A program made the position numbers and the translations under genes. Positions 12,264 to 24,540 of a DNA stretch of 64,000 nucleotides are shown one piece after another. The notes under the pieces were generated by a model. The model saw nothing but the letters and a program-made list of their open reading frames with translations, searched no databases and had not been told where the DNA came from. Positions within the stretch are counted from its first letter, which is position 1, and every line of letters begins with the position of its first letter. Origin of the DNA: Charina bottae (taxonomy: Eukaryota; Chordata; Lepidosauria; Squamata; Charinaidae); the NCBI GenBank assembly GCA_023362775.1, contig JALMGJ010000015.1, positions 9,167,001 to 9,231,000 on the forward strand, in the 5' to 3' direction.

Positions 12264-14065
12264 CAGCTTTCTTTAAGAATAGAACTTAGGATAACTGGAA
12301 GATAGGCAAGGCAAATATGAAAATGGTTGATAATGAAATAGAGATGCTTCTTCATCAGCTAATTAACATATGTTTATCCTCTGATAGTTCTTAGAGAAGT
12401 ATTATAGAAGTATTTTAATCATTGTTAGCTGCCTTGCAAACCAATTTGAGTATGAAGCTTGGCTATAAATCAAATACTTAGTGATCTAGTATGGTGTACC
12501 AGCTAGTAAGCTGGTGATATCTCCTAATCTAAAAAAAATGGTTTGTGCAACTTTCTTATTTTGTTCATAAACATGAAATAAATAAAACTATTCATTTGGA
12601 TGTTAAAAACCTATTGCCTGGGCCTATATCTTTAGGTGAGACAGCATTTGCCTTCATAACATTCTGAAGAGGATCTTCCCGTGCCACTTGATTATGTTGA
12701 AAGAAGAACGAAGAAAGAAGAAGACGACGACGACATGATCCAAGGAGGTTGGATATAAAGGTTCTTATGCTGGTCTCCCTAGCTCAAATATGGGGCACCT
12801 TTTGGAGACTGTAGGCATAATTGAGAATATCAAAATGGTTGTCATAAGGGGAAAGGGTTGTTTTTTCACAAAACATCTGCTTTGATAGGTGGCAAATTGA
12901 TGAGGTAGCTCCCTTCTACCTCAGGTACTCAAGGATGCTTTTTACCCCTTCATCATTTTTACTTCCATTTCCCCACCCTCCCTGCCCCCAAGCACATAGA
13001 CAAACTTTCAAGCAACATATTGTTCAAATGGCTTTGATCTCGTTGTTTATTTAATCTTCATAACATTTTGAGCAGGGTTCCAAACCACATGAAGGATTTT
13101 AATCATATTCAACCTGTTGCGGTTACATCTTCTTACAAACCTTTTTCATTGATATGGGAATTTGGAACAAATTGCAGGATCCTGTGTCTCCTCTAAACAT
13201 TCTTTCTGAAATGCCTGAAGAAAGCCATTAGGTGTGGGAAATGGTAGTCCCACCATGCACATAATTTTGTGTTTGTGTGTGTTCTTTCCTTTCATCTCCT
13301 CTTGTTGTGCACCAGTATAACAGATCACCAAAATACAACAGATGCCTGTATTCATACTTTCCAATTCTCCATAGGCAACAATGTGCAATTTGCATTCCGT
13401 CATCATTCTAAAATGGCTGGAATAGTCTGATATAAAATCTCCCAGTATACTTAATGTGTTTTAACATCTTTTGTGAGTTTTAATTCAAAAGGGTTTTTTG
13501 GAACTAGTTTTGTCTGAAAAGCAGGATAGAAAAGTGGTGATTTTTCTTCTTCATAACTCAGAAAGCTCAATGCCATTTGAAGCTTCACTTCATGAAGTTA
13601 TATTGCAGTCATATTGCAAAGGAAACACAGTGAAATGAACAGATAGAATGGTAACATTTTATTCCTAGATTTCTACCAATTCTAATGGCTCGTCTGGGGA
13701 AATGTCGCAAACATGAAAACTTATTGAGTCAAGCAGTCAGAAGCAGGCAGGAGATCCCCAGTGGATACAAAAATATCAGCATTAAAGAGATGGCAGGTTT
13801 GAAACTCTTCTCAACATCTCTCGGGATGCAAAGAGGGCATCTGGACATGCAAGTCCCTTGCCTACTACTTAAATGGAAAAGGGGTTATTGAGGAACAATT
13901 CAATAATTTAGTCTGTGCTTTCTCTGAATTAACACGAATCGGAAATCGCACAAGAAGAAAATTCTGGGAATTATTACAAGTATAATGACATATATAACTC
14001 TCCTACTCTGTTACTTGGTTTTTTCCCACCCACCCCATTCCTCTTCCAACCTTTTCCCTCTTCCA

Positions 14066-14830
14066 CTTTTCTTTTTTTTTTTTTTTAACAAATTTTATTA
14101 GATTTTAATTTTACATAGATAAAAGTTTGAAACAGAAAAGAAAATGGAAATACAAATCAAGAAAAAAGAAAAGATAAAAAAGTGTAGTAAAGGAAAAAAG
14201 GAAAAAAGATAAAGCTGAAACATAGAATTTGGTCAACTTCCGATTTGTATCTGGTCATGGTATTTTAAAAAATTTATCTTACATGCTAGGTCTATATATA
14301 ACATTAAAGAATATTTCTTGTCTATTACATCAATATATATATATTTTAATCTTCAAATCCCCATATAAGCTTTGCCCCTCCCGCATCTTGTAAATAGTCA
14401 GTTAATGGTTTCCACTCTTTAAGAAAATAATTATTTGGATTTTCTTTTAATAAACATGTCAGTTTATCATTCTCTGCCATATCCATCAATTTTAACATCC
14501 AATCTTGTATCGTAGGCGATATCTGGTTTTTCCAATTTTGTGCGAAAATAAGTCTTGCTGCTGTAATCATGTATTGCATAATCCTTGTAAATTGCTTCCC
14601 AGGTTGTCCATCAATTATTCCCAGTAAAAAAAATTCCGGTTTAAATGGAACTCGAATTTGTAATATATTTTGCATCAATGCATGTATTTGAGTCCAAAAT
14701 TTCTTTGCAATCTCACATGTCCACCACTTTTCCACTTTTCTAATTAGAAAACCAACTTTTGTCAACGATGTAAATTTCACACCATGCAATTGGGTAAAGA
14801 TTTTAAATTGTCCTACAAAATCTGCTAGGA
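14066..14830 (-). mobile_element. L1 LINE 3' end (ORF2 C-terminus plus 3' UTR)
   Basis: A poly-A (T-run at 14073-14088) and 3' UTR lead into a minus-strand frame of 147 codons ending at 14346. It contains VEKWWTCEIAKKFWTQIHAL, PFKPEFFLLGIIDGQ, QYMITAARLIFAQNWKNQIS and MAENDKLTCLLKENP. This is the end of L1 ORF2. The frame is open over its whole surviving length, so this is one of the better-kept L1 ends in the window. Confidence 0.9.
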
Positions 14831-15326
14831 AGAAAGCAATCTGCCTGTCCCTAAAAGTCTAAGCAAAGTTTCTAACTTTCTAAAATTGACATTTTTCTCT
14901 TATGCAATCTCATTATAGCATTTTCTGTCACACTTCCATTTTGTCATCTTAAAAAAAATTCTGTGATGAGACTAAACATCTAAACCTTTAGTCCATAGAT
15001 CATTTCACAAGAAAACTCTGTAAATGTCTTATTGTAGATGTGGGTCAGAGTACATCCAGAACAATAAAAAAAACCAGCTTGAATTTAGCAAAGTGCTCTT
15101 TGATTTTTCTTAATAAATAACCAGAGTGAAAATGTGTGGTTCAGTCATACAGTGTGGGAAGATGGAAATTATCCCTTAAAATTTACATATTCATATTTTG
15201 TATATTTTAAGAATACCTCCACTGCCTTCCTTTCCATTTAATTGCTTTAGTATAGAAAAGACAAGAAGAAAAAAGTATTTTAAAAAATACCAAGAACAAA
15301 AATTAAAAACAAAAGAAAAAATAAGG

Positions 15327-15330
<4 letters not shown>

Positions 15331-15364
<34 letters not shown>
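15331..15364. repeat. (CA)n microsatellite
   Basis: Seventeen CA units preceded by an A-rich tract. Confidence 0.97.
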
Positions 15365-15368
<4 letters not shown>

Positions 15369-15648
15369 GAAACAGAGAGAAACACATAAGTTTTTAAATA
15401 AAGTATTGACCAGTCTTTCCATTATGTCAACAAAGGGTCTGTTCATAAGAGGCAAAACACGATCAATTCAGGATATAATCTGGCACTGACTTTCTGTTGT
15501 AAAAGAGTTGTCTTTGTTTTTTTGGTTGTGCCCAATGCTCTGAAAATCCCTGGTTCTTCATGTATTGATGAATTTCAAACTTTTGGTGCACAGTTGACAT
15601 TCACATCTCAAAACTGTTTCAAGAACTAGAAATGGAAAATGGAACAAT

Positions 15649-15868
15649 AAGGTAAAGGTTCCCCCCGCACATTTGTGCAGTCGCTACCCACCGAAGTGGT
15701 ACCTATTCATCTACTTGCATTTGCATGCTTTCGAATTGCTAGTTTGGCAAGAGCTGGGGCTGGTGTGGGAGCTCACTCCGTCACGCGGGGCTAGGGATTC
15801 GAACCTCCGAACTTGCGATCTTCGGATCGACAAGCCTGGCGTCTTACCCGCTGAGCCACCACGCCCCT
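15649..15868 (-). mobile_element. Sauria SINE with internal deletion
   Basis: On the minus strand a complete head (A box, B box GGTTCGAATCC) and the aagtagatgaataggtacca block are present. The sequence then jumps from the 'cggtggg' block straight to the tail gactgcacaaatgtgcgggg. The middle ~130 bp found in other copies are missing. Confidence 0.88.
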
Positions 15869-15976
15869 ACCAAGAAAGCTGACATGTAGTTAATTCATGG
15901 AACAGAATCTTCTGATACAAGCTTTAGCAACACAGAGAAATAATGTACTGCAATAACATAATTATAATTTTATTTT

Positions 15977-16198
15977 TTTAAGCTGTTCAATTGTGTCCGA
16001 TTCTTGGAGACTTCCTGGACAAGTCCGTGCAGTTTTCTTGGCAAGGTTTTTCAGAAGTGGTTTGCCATTGCCTCCTTCCTAGGTCTGAAAGAAAGTGACT
16101 GGCCCAAGATCACCCGGCTGACTTTGTGCCTAAGGCAGGACTAGAACTCACGGTCTCTAGGTTTCTAGCCTGATGCCTTAACCATGACACCAAACTGT
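15977..16198 (-). mobile_element. tRNA-derived SINE with BovB-type tail
   Basis: On the minus strand it runs from cagtttggtgtcatggttaa through ggctagaaacctagagaccg to ggcaaaccacttctgaaaaa and the tail aatcggacacaattgaacag. The tail matches the 3' end of BovB, the likely mobilising LINE. The copy is near full length. Confidence 0.85.
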
Positions 16199-16302
16199 CA
16201 TAATTTTATTATATTATTAATACCAAATAAGGAACCTCCTACCCGTCCCCTCCAAAATCTATGACCCCTGGAAGAAACAGAGAATATATATATATGATGA
16301 AT

Positions 16303-16320
16303 ACACACACACACACACAC
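16303..16320. repeat. Short (AC)n run beside a TA run
   Basis: Nine AC units after a tatata tract at 16285-16295. Confidence 0.9.
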
Positions 16321-18514
16321 TTTGGCTATTTAAAACAATACATACCAACTTTTTACCACACCATTTCAGAGTTAAAGCTCACAACTTACATGCACAGCTA
16401 AGTCTACAGACAGCACATTAATGTCACTTTACAGTGGATGTGTTTTGATGAGCCTCTGATTCTTTTCCCTCCACTAACTTCCACCCTGCTTCCTTTAACA
16501 GCTGCCCAATAACTATTTAAAGACATTACCTAATTGCTTGGAATTGAAATTTGGAGAATGCACATGACTCTACATTGAACACCAGCTGGCAGTGAATATA
16601 GTACACACCAGTTGTATTGAGATGTCATTGTGCCTTTCCAGTTCTAATCGCCAATTATGACTCTATTAGCCATTGCTGGCAGTTCATCTGCTCCTGCATC
16701 AGCTGAGGGGGACTTCAGAATGGACCTCTGATCTTCAGGTTTCTGCTTCGCTGAGTCCTTAGCAAAGCAGCTGTCATCTGGAGACACAGAGGAGGTAACG
16801 CATTGTCTCGGCGAAGGTAACTACTCCTGACCTTACAACAATTTACGGAGGAAATACCTGCCTGATGGTGGCATGAGCACCATTTTTTTTACTGACTTGC
16901 AATGGCTCTGCAAATTAGAGACAACAGGATAAATCTATGACCAGCTCACTAGACACTTCATTAAATCACTGTTCCCTTGCCTTGTAGAGCACTAATAGAA
17001 TCACAGTTCTCGTTAGCTACTGAATAAAAGATCAATCACACACTCTTGCTACAAGCTTCCAAAGGAAACACAGAAAAGGGAAGAGAGAGAGGAAGAGAGA
17101 GAGAGAGGCATATTTAGGATCATAAGAAAGATTCCGAATGGCCTCTCTGCAAGTTGGTTAAATTACCTTTTCCACAACTGGCTCAGAATGTAATACTCCA
17201 AGGAACTTGTTAAGTCTGCTCTCAAAAGCTGCTCTCTAATATACGAGTACAAGCCCTGGTCAAAAGTTCATAATGTGCATATGTAAAAAGGTACTAAATT
17301 GCCTGAGGGCTAAAACCAGAGGAGTTTAATTGCAGCAAAATGCTGAAAATGGTCTACCGAGGATCCTTCTTTGGGATCCATGCTGTATCAGCTGATAGAA
17401 GTTTGGAACATAAAAAGCTGTGCAACCACCCTTCCTTAAGTGGGGCTGGATGTACTGGCTGTGGCGCTTGCACCAGTGCTGGGTTGTAATGACTAAAAAT
17501 GGAAAGGAAGATTCACAGATTCCCTTAATACAAATAAAGAATTTAAAGGGGCTACACTTCATCATTCATACTCGTACGGCCAAAAATGCAAATGTTAAAT
17601 AGGAATACATATTGTCACAGGGCAACATACAACACGTGTAATGAAACTGAAAGGAAATTCATCTTGGAATACGATGCTTTAAATAAACTTGCCTTAGCTT
17701 TATTAATTACTTCTGAAATATATGTCACAATTTGAACAATATCCTGTTACAGTTGTTGTTATTCACAGTAGGTGCTTCAGTGGTGCTTCAATGGTGTGGA
17801 TGCATGATGATGATGATTTAATTCTAGTGTAACAAAAATTACATTCTCCCTGACTCTATTTGCTGACATAAGGCACATTATTTTGTGCTGAAATATCCAA
17901 AATCAAGTTCCAATCATAATGTGGGTGGGTGTTAATAGTGTTCCAAGAAGTCCAACATTCTTCATGCGAGAAATTATTCAACACCTATAGGTCTCAATGA
18001 TAATACAAATGTTTCCAGCCCAAGATATTTATGGCCTTGCAGTTTACATCAGCATCTTGGGCAGCCCGCTGAGAAAAATAGAATTGTCCTTTCTGTGTCA
18101 TGTTAGAGAAGAGAGGGCCACGTTAAAGCAAATTTTCTGCAATACATCTATTGATCCAACTTTCTTGAATCTGCTTAGGAACGCAGTGAGAGGAGAGAGA
18201 CCAAGCACCATACTTGATACAAAACTTATAGTGGTGGATTTCTTGACAGGAACAAACAGTTCTATGGAACTCCACACGTTGAAAATAACTTGGTACTTAA
18301 TTATTAACCAAAGGTTTACAAGACTTTTGTGCCCATATTAGTAGTAAACTGCCAAATCTCTTTCTGGTAAGAGGTACTCAACCTTGGTTCAACAAGCTAT
18401 GTATAACACAACAAAGCAATATTTCTGAACAAATGTTTTTAAACTTTATGTTTGTGTGCCTGTGTGTGTATAAACAGATCTCCTAACATAAAACATGAGT
18501 GATCTTTTCTTTAT

Positions 18515-19015
18515 AGTAATTTTATTAAAAATTACAAATAAAAAAATAAAAACTAATACAAACTAATAGAAATGAAAGAAATAAGAAGATAGTAAAGAAA
18601 AAGAAATATATAAAGAAATGACTTCCCCCTTCATCACAAGTGTAAAGAATTTTAGTAACTTCTCACCTTCTCTTAAAATACAACAAATGAACTCATCGTC
18701 CCATATCCCATCTCTTATCTATAGACAAATCTTTAGAGCCTCATCATTCAGTCCTAATCAGCAAAAGTCCATTAAGGGTTACCAGAGATAACAACATATA
18801 TATTTTAACCTTGATCACATAAACCAACTCGATATTCCTTCCTTTTAACAATTTTGATCTTTAATCCCTTCAAATAATGTCCTAGAACTTGATTTCTTTT
18901 CATTTTTTCTTATTCCTTCTCACAAAATTCTTCAAAGCTTTAACAACTCTCTTTTGTAAATCCAATTTTAAAACTGAGTGATCTCAATTTTAAAATTCAG
19001 TCTGCCCTGACTACT
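18515..19015 (-). mobile_element. L1-type 3' region, non-coding
   Basis: The minus strand ends with tagtttgtattagtttttat and taataaaattact, the tail also seen at 22700-22760. Upstream is an AT-rich body without a recognisable ORF2. It may be an L1 3' UTR or a non-autonomous derivative. Confidence 0.5.
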
Positions 19016-19020
19016 TCAGA

Positions 19021-19085
19021 GTTTAATAATTAATAATTAATACTTAATAATTTAATTAATAATTTAATAATTAATTATAATTTAA
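19021..19085. repeat. TTAATAA-rich low-complexity tract
   Basis: An irregular array of taataattaat/aatttaataatt words, almost free of G and C. Confidence 0.85.
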
Positions 19086-20289
19086 CTCACATTGTTTCAC
19101 AAGCAAAAGGGATATTAAATGCTGAGTCCCATGTGGTATACAGTATTATTTTCTAGTCTTCCTCCTAATCCTAACTGCAGCAGCCTCTGTCTTCCAAAAG
19201 TGAAAGTTGACATTATGATCTGGTGGCTTTGTTCTACTGCAAACAAACAGAAGAATAACCACTTCACTCCAAAGTGTCAGCAGCAAAATCCTTTCAATGG
19301 ATAACAGGGATAAAGTTGATAATTCATTTACTTGACCTCGAGAGAACAGTTTTGATGAAACTATATACAGAAGCAGAGCTGTAGTGGTAACAGCATTTAC
19401 TGCGATAAATACAACTCTCAGAAAATGACAAACCAATAGCATCTGACAACAAAGTAAAAATATAACACACACTTTCATCTGTTTACTCTTGACATTTGGT
19501 GCTGAAACATGGCCAGTTATTCAAGCTGGCAGAGAAATACAAGTCTCCCAAGACTAGAAAGGAAATATCAGTCTTTTAAAAGAGAAAGGGGGAAAAAAGG
19601 GCTGTGTGTGGAGGAATTGCAGAGGCAAAGAATAATTTCAAAATTAAGTAAAACTCAAAAACATTCAGGCGCAAATGTGTCTCTATAAGGTTCATCTAGA
19701 CCTTATATGGTCTATATAAGCTATCTTGTTTCCTGTCTGGTACCCTGCTTGTATAATTATTTGCTCCAACACTTTCCTAAGTTAATCAAGACTGACAGAT
19801 TATAAAGTTGAGCTTTGTCCAAACTAAAAGGTGTTTTACTTATCACATAGCAGTGTATATCAGTTCAGGAGCCAATCTTGGCTTTCCAACAAGTAGCAGA
19901 GAATATGTGCCTTTTTCAATCACCTATAAAAGCCACTACATATGAGAATGTATCTGGTACTACCTCCTCTGGATATTCAAAATGATTTTTTTTCTCTAGA
20001 CAAATAGTAATAATGATGACAAGCTGCTGTAGAAGCTCCTGTAGGAAGTAGAAAAACGTTAGGAAAAGTATCGTAAACAATCCATCTTACCTTTAAGAAA
20101 ATATAGAAATGTGCCATTATTTGTGGCATACCACAGACCAATGGATCTTACCCTTACATATTTTAATTTTCACCCATCACTGTCAAAACCTAGGTCTCCC
20201 AGGATAGAAAGAAATACCCTATTATTTCCAAGAATGGTATTGATGTGTTTATAGGCATTCTGCTAACAAATCACTCATTTAGAGCAGCT

Positions 20290-20381
20290 TTGGGGATGTT
20301 CATGTTTCAGTGATTTACAAACTCCAACACAGATTATTTCTGTGTCCACCTGTGACACATGTACTGTAGTTGAGAACCACT
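20290..20381 (-). mobile_element. Possible hAT end
   Basis: On the minus strand the segment begins GGCAGTGGTTCTCAACTACA, which resembles the start shared by several hAT transposons (CAGTGGTTCTCAAC). No opposite end or duplication was found. Confidence 0.4.
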
Positions 20382-21574
20382 GCCATAGACCAACCACTTT
20401 ATATGAAATTCCCAGAGATACTTTTCATTTGTCAGGAGAAATGAAACAGCAACAGCTGGATAATAACTACCATGAAAATATCAAACCCTACCCATCCGGG
20501 CAAAATAAGAAAACCAAAACTACAGAGATTTCTGTAAAGTATAATTAAGGTGGAGTCTCTCTGAAAACTTCTTTTCCAGATTTCTCCCCACCTGGGCTGA
20601 GATGCCATTTATAAGAGAAGCTGTCAATTGACTTTCCTGCAGTTTGTTCCATTCCTATCCCAGCTTCCCTACAATCTCTTGCAATAAAGAAGAATAAGGA
20701 CTCCATCTGGAAGGTTCTGCTTCAGAAACCGACAGCCTCTCTTAGGCAAACTTTGTATATGCAGAATAACAAATATTCCATTTTCTACATGAACAAGTCT
20801 TCCCATGCATCAAAAATGGCCTATTTGAAATGTCTTTTATCATCCGAGGGCTTATATTTATCTCTTTTCTGGGAGAAGATTTTCCAATATTATAATTCCT
20901 CTCAAGTAGCAGCTATAGAAAGAATGTTTCTCCAATTAGTATAATTCTTCAAGTACTGTATATGGATTTCTGACACACAGAGAAGAGTTGGTCATATCAA
21001 TATTGGCATTATGGAACTGCAAAAATATGGTGTCACTAAAATTATGGATGGAACTTAGCTATGCTTTATATACCCACCTCTGCTAAACAGGAAATAAAAT
21101 TTTGCATGGTACTTCCCTCTTTCTCATTGACAAAACCTCCAGAAAAATAAACACACCTGAACTGTGAAGGTATAAATGCAACATTCAAACATACTGATTT
21201 TTTGTCTGTGTTTTTTCATCTTTATTTCCATAATAATTCAATAAGAAGTGGGCTAGATAAATTCATATTTTTCTCTTGAGCCCTAGGTGATCAATTTACT
21301 AATATTTATTCCGTTTGCTCCCTGAAATGAACAAGAAAGACAGGATAGGATCAATCATTCCACCACACACAGTAAATCATTTTATGTAAGTTCATACAAG
21401 TATCTGCAGGAAATAAGCAGTATATTATATTTACTTCAACAAATTATTTCATTATATGAATTTTATGTTCCAAACTTAAATAGGCTAAAATAATGCCCAT
21501 CTTTTAGAATCAAAGGTTGTTTAAAAGCAGCACTGAGGATCACAATTACGGTCAGCGGAAAGAAGGTGGTATCA

Positions 21575-21660
21575 TGCAGCCTTTTCCAAGCTTCACCCTC
21601 CAAATATGTTGGGAGTACAACTCCCAGAATTCTTAGCCAGGATTGGGGAATGCTCCTGTA
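21575..21660. repeat. Short fold-back repeat, 'aactcccagaattct' type
   Basis: Contains aactcccagaattcttagcc. Relatives lie at 43755-43865 and 44497-44603, where the reverse-complement words occur close together. This suggests a small hairpin-forming transposon family. The family name is unknown to me. Confidence 0.4.
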
Positions 21661-21788
21661 ATAAGATGAAGCAGTATTCTTCATCTCATTATCTTCATTT
21701 CAGGAAGCCTAAGAGCAGTGACTCTTTGGCCTCTAGATATTTAATGAAACCAATCAGGACAACAATAACTTCCTGTGAGCTTCTGGGA

Positions 21789-22762
21789 AAGAAATGGTGG
21801 GCTGAAGATGGCTCCGCAAAAAGCAGAGCTGATGACCATGGCAGAATGAAGAACCGGCGAGTAGACCAGCTCGTCATAATTCTTCTCTGGACAAGGAGAA
21901 GACTTGAGATCGCCCACAAGTGCTCCAGACAGTGTCTCCTCATGAGACAGCAGTCTCCAACGGGTTTAAAGCTCTGGGAGATGAGGAAATAGCCAACTTG
22001 CTCACACTGTGGTCACCGCCTTTGAAAGGACACTGGGTTCGCATACTTCCTTTTCTAATCACTTACTGTATGTATATTGCTTGTTAACTGCTTTTCAGCT
22101 ATTAACAGCTGATTCAACCTTTGAATCAACAACTTTGACAGCGCGGGGTGAGTTTCCTTCAACCCTTAGTGAAAGAAACTTTTAACTACGAGTTTAAGAA
22201 CTTAAAAAAAAATTTTTTTTTAGAATAAACAGCAAATGGGTGATTAAAACTTTGATTTTAGAAAGTTACAAATGGACTAAGGGTCCAGATAAATTTGAAA
22301 TAAGATTTCGGAATTAATTATAAAGAATCCTTCCTGTGGGAAAATGCTTTTGATTTTTTTTAAAAAAAACCATAATAAGATCTTTAAAAATTGGACACTA
22401 GAGAGAACTAGACATAATTAAAGATTATAATTAAAGGAGAAGAACACCAAACTCGACTTACAATTACAGAATGAAGCAAAATATTCTTACATTGGACATA
22501 TTGAAGGATATTTTTGAAAAATGGACTCAGAAATTAATTTTAATAGTGTCAACAGAGACATCTGCCTCTATGGAGAGACGGTGTCTAAAAGATGTTATGG
22601 AAGAGGAACATGTTTTACCTGACAAGATCGAGACTGAGTTGAAAGTGGATTTAAAAATCTTCTGCGCCTTCTACTTTTTCTTCTTTTTCTTTTTTTCTTT
22701 TTTAGTTTGTATTAGTTTGTATTGTTGTAATTGTAATCTCTAATAAAATTACTTTTTAAAGA
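21789..22762 (+). mobile_element. L1 internal-deletion derivative (5' leader plus tail)
   Basis: The start gggctgaagatggctccgca resembles the YY1-like 'aagatggc' opening of L1 5' leaders. After ~650 bp there is a short frame at 22471-22681 with DILKDIFEKWTQKLI, looking like the start of L1 ORF1. The pyrimidine-rich tail, tagtttgtattagtttgtat and aataaaattact then follow directly. All of ORF2 is absent. This is inference from block order. Confidence 0.5.
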
Positions 22763-22903
22763 AAAGGACAACTCTAAATTCCCAGGCAACCTAGGTATTC
22801 AGTTGGGAAGCGAATACCACTGGTAAACTGTTGCTGGAGCATCTCGTCAGGCCAATGTTTCCGGTGGCTGTATCTGAACTTACATGGGCTTTCATGCCAA
22901 TAT

Positions 22904-23140
22904 GTCTATGAAGGTTCTCAGTCATCCAGGTGGAATTGTCTGTAGCTTGAATCATGTCAACTGGATTTCTATTTTCTTAATGGAAACGTTTCGCTCCTTA
23001 TCCAAGGGGCTTCTTCAGTCTGAGCAACTTCTTCCCTTACCAACTTTGCTCAGACTGAAGAAGCCCCTTGGATAAGGAGCGAAACGTTTCCATTAAGAAA
23101 ATAGAAATCCAGTTGACATGATTCAAGCTACAGACATTTC
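22904..23140. repeat. Perfect 91-bp inverted repeat, Penelope-like sequence
   Basis: Arms 22937-23027 and 23046-23136 are exact reverse complements over 91 bp around an 18-bp loop. Each arm has the order CTGAAGA, a short stem-loop (GCCCCTT, ggat, AAGGAGC), then GAAAC (right arm 23055-23085). The Penelope-like tail at 40573 has the same layout. I therefore read it as a head-to-head inverted pair of Penelope-type terminal repeats. Confidence 0.7.
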
Positions 23141-24486
23141 ATGCCAATAGTTTTCACAATAATGGTCAGACGTGTCTCGCCAAGAAGGTCTTTAAAGGCC
23201 ACATCGAGCCTCCGATGAGGTGTGTTACTCAAGCATTGTAAGGTTGTAGGCATAAGAGAACATGAACTGCCCCAAAGGAGAAAAATAACGATCATTGAAA
23301 CATATGTTTATCATGACTGGCCCAAGGAGAATGTTATGAATGAAATATAACAGGATCGACAGTCACTTTACCTTTTCAATACTGAAATAAAAAAAAAAAT
23401 CCAAAGTGAAGAAAAGCAGCAATACTATAAGAACTATAGTAAAAAATACTATTATGAAGCTTTTGGGCTTTTCTGCTTCTTTTCTGGAACATGGAAAATA
23501 TTTGTCAAGGCTTTGCTCTAAAAGAAGCGACTTTCTGGCTCGGATTACTTGGACCTTCTTACTGTTTACTCGCTGTCCTTTTCTTTTTTTCCTGCAAAGT
23601 CAGAGGAGACTTCTCTCAATACTTCAAATAAATAAAATATCCAGCTGCACAAACACTATACATTCAGCTAGATTACTTTGGCTTCTTATGGAATATTTGA
23701 CTTTCCCCAGAATGTAAATGATTAAAGAGAACCTATCACATGAAACTGATTGGGGAAAGGTTTCAAGTGGTATGGCAGTTTTTCAAAGATGGCAGGAGAA
23801 GAAATAAAGACCACTGTAAGGAAAAGCAACCCGGCCATTTCTAGAGGTCAGGAAGTGGTAAAAATATCCCTGCACAAAGCACCCTTTGAGAAACTTTCTA
23901 ACATTAGACTTATCCTTCAGAGAAATACATTAGATTGAGTTTGAGATTGCACACAAGCACAGCTAGTATGTCATGTTAGGCTTACCATGACTTGGGGCAA
24001 TCCACTAGGAATTTTGCCTAGAGAATCTCCACTGGAAAATGGTTTTGGAAAGAATGGAAACTTTCTTCAGCACAGGTGCACAGTGAATGCCTTCCATCAC
24101 TTATTATGACCTATCAAGTGCTTATATACATCCCTGTGTTTTCGCAACTGCAAGCAGGGAGATGTTTGAAAACCAACAACAGACTAAGATCTAGTCTGAG
24201 ATGTTGTGGAGGTGGGCTTTATGGGCTTCTATTTTAGGAGCAGAGTAGTCATTCCATCATCCTAGCATATAGAATTGGAGCTACAAGTTCTGACAGACGG
24301 GGAATGGAGCAATACTAAGTTATGTGTCTCTTCCTGATAGATCTTTGCATTACATTCATTAGAAGGAAGGGCACAGAAAGCAGACCAAGAATAAGTAGGA
24401 AGAAAGAAGGAATCCATCTTCTGGATTATTCTTGTATCCGCATTCAACTTCTGGGATTGCTTGTGTTTCTGAGCATTGATCAATGC

Positions 24487-24540
24487 CCGTTGGGGGAGAT
24501 GGGCGGTCATATAAATTAAATAAATAAATAAATAAATCTT
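24487..24540 (+). mobile_element. L2 LINE 3' tail
   Basis: The motif gggggagatgggcggtcata followed by taaataaataaataaata is the 3' end shared with the longer L2 copies at 58660 and 61762. Confidence 0.7.

Noticed and set aside
21606..21992. 128-codon open frame
   Set aside because: It runs across a fold-back repeat and the leader of an L1-like element, and the product resembles nothing I know.
23406..23717. 103-codon plus-strand frame
   Set aside because: Leucine/serine-rich by AT-biased composition, with no family resemblance.
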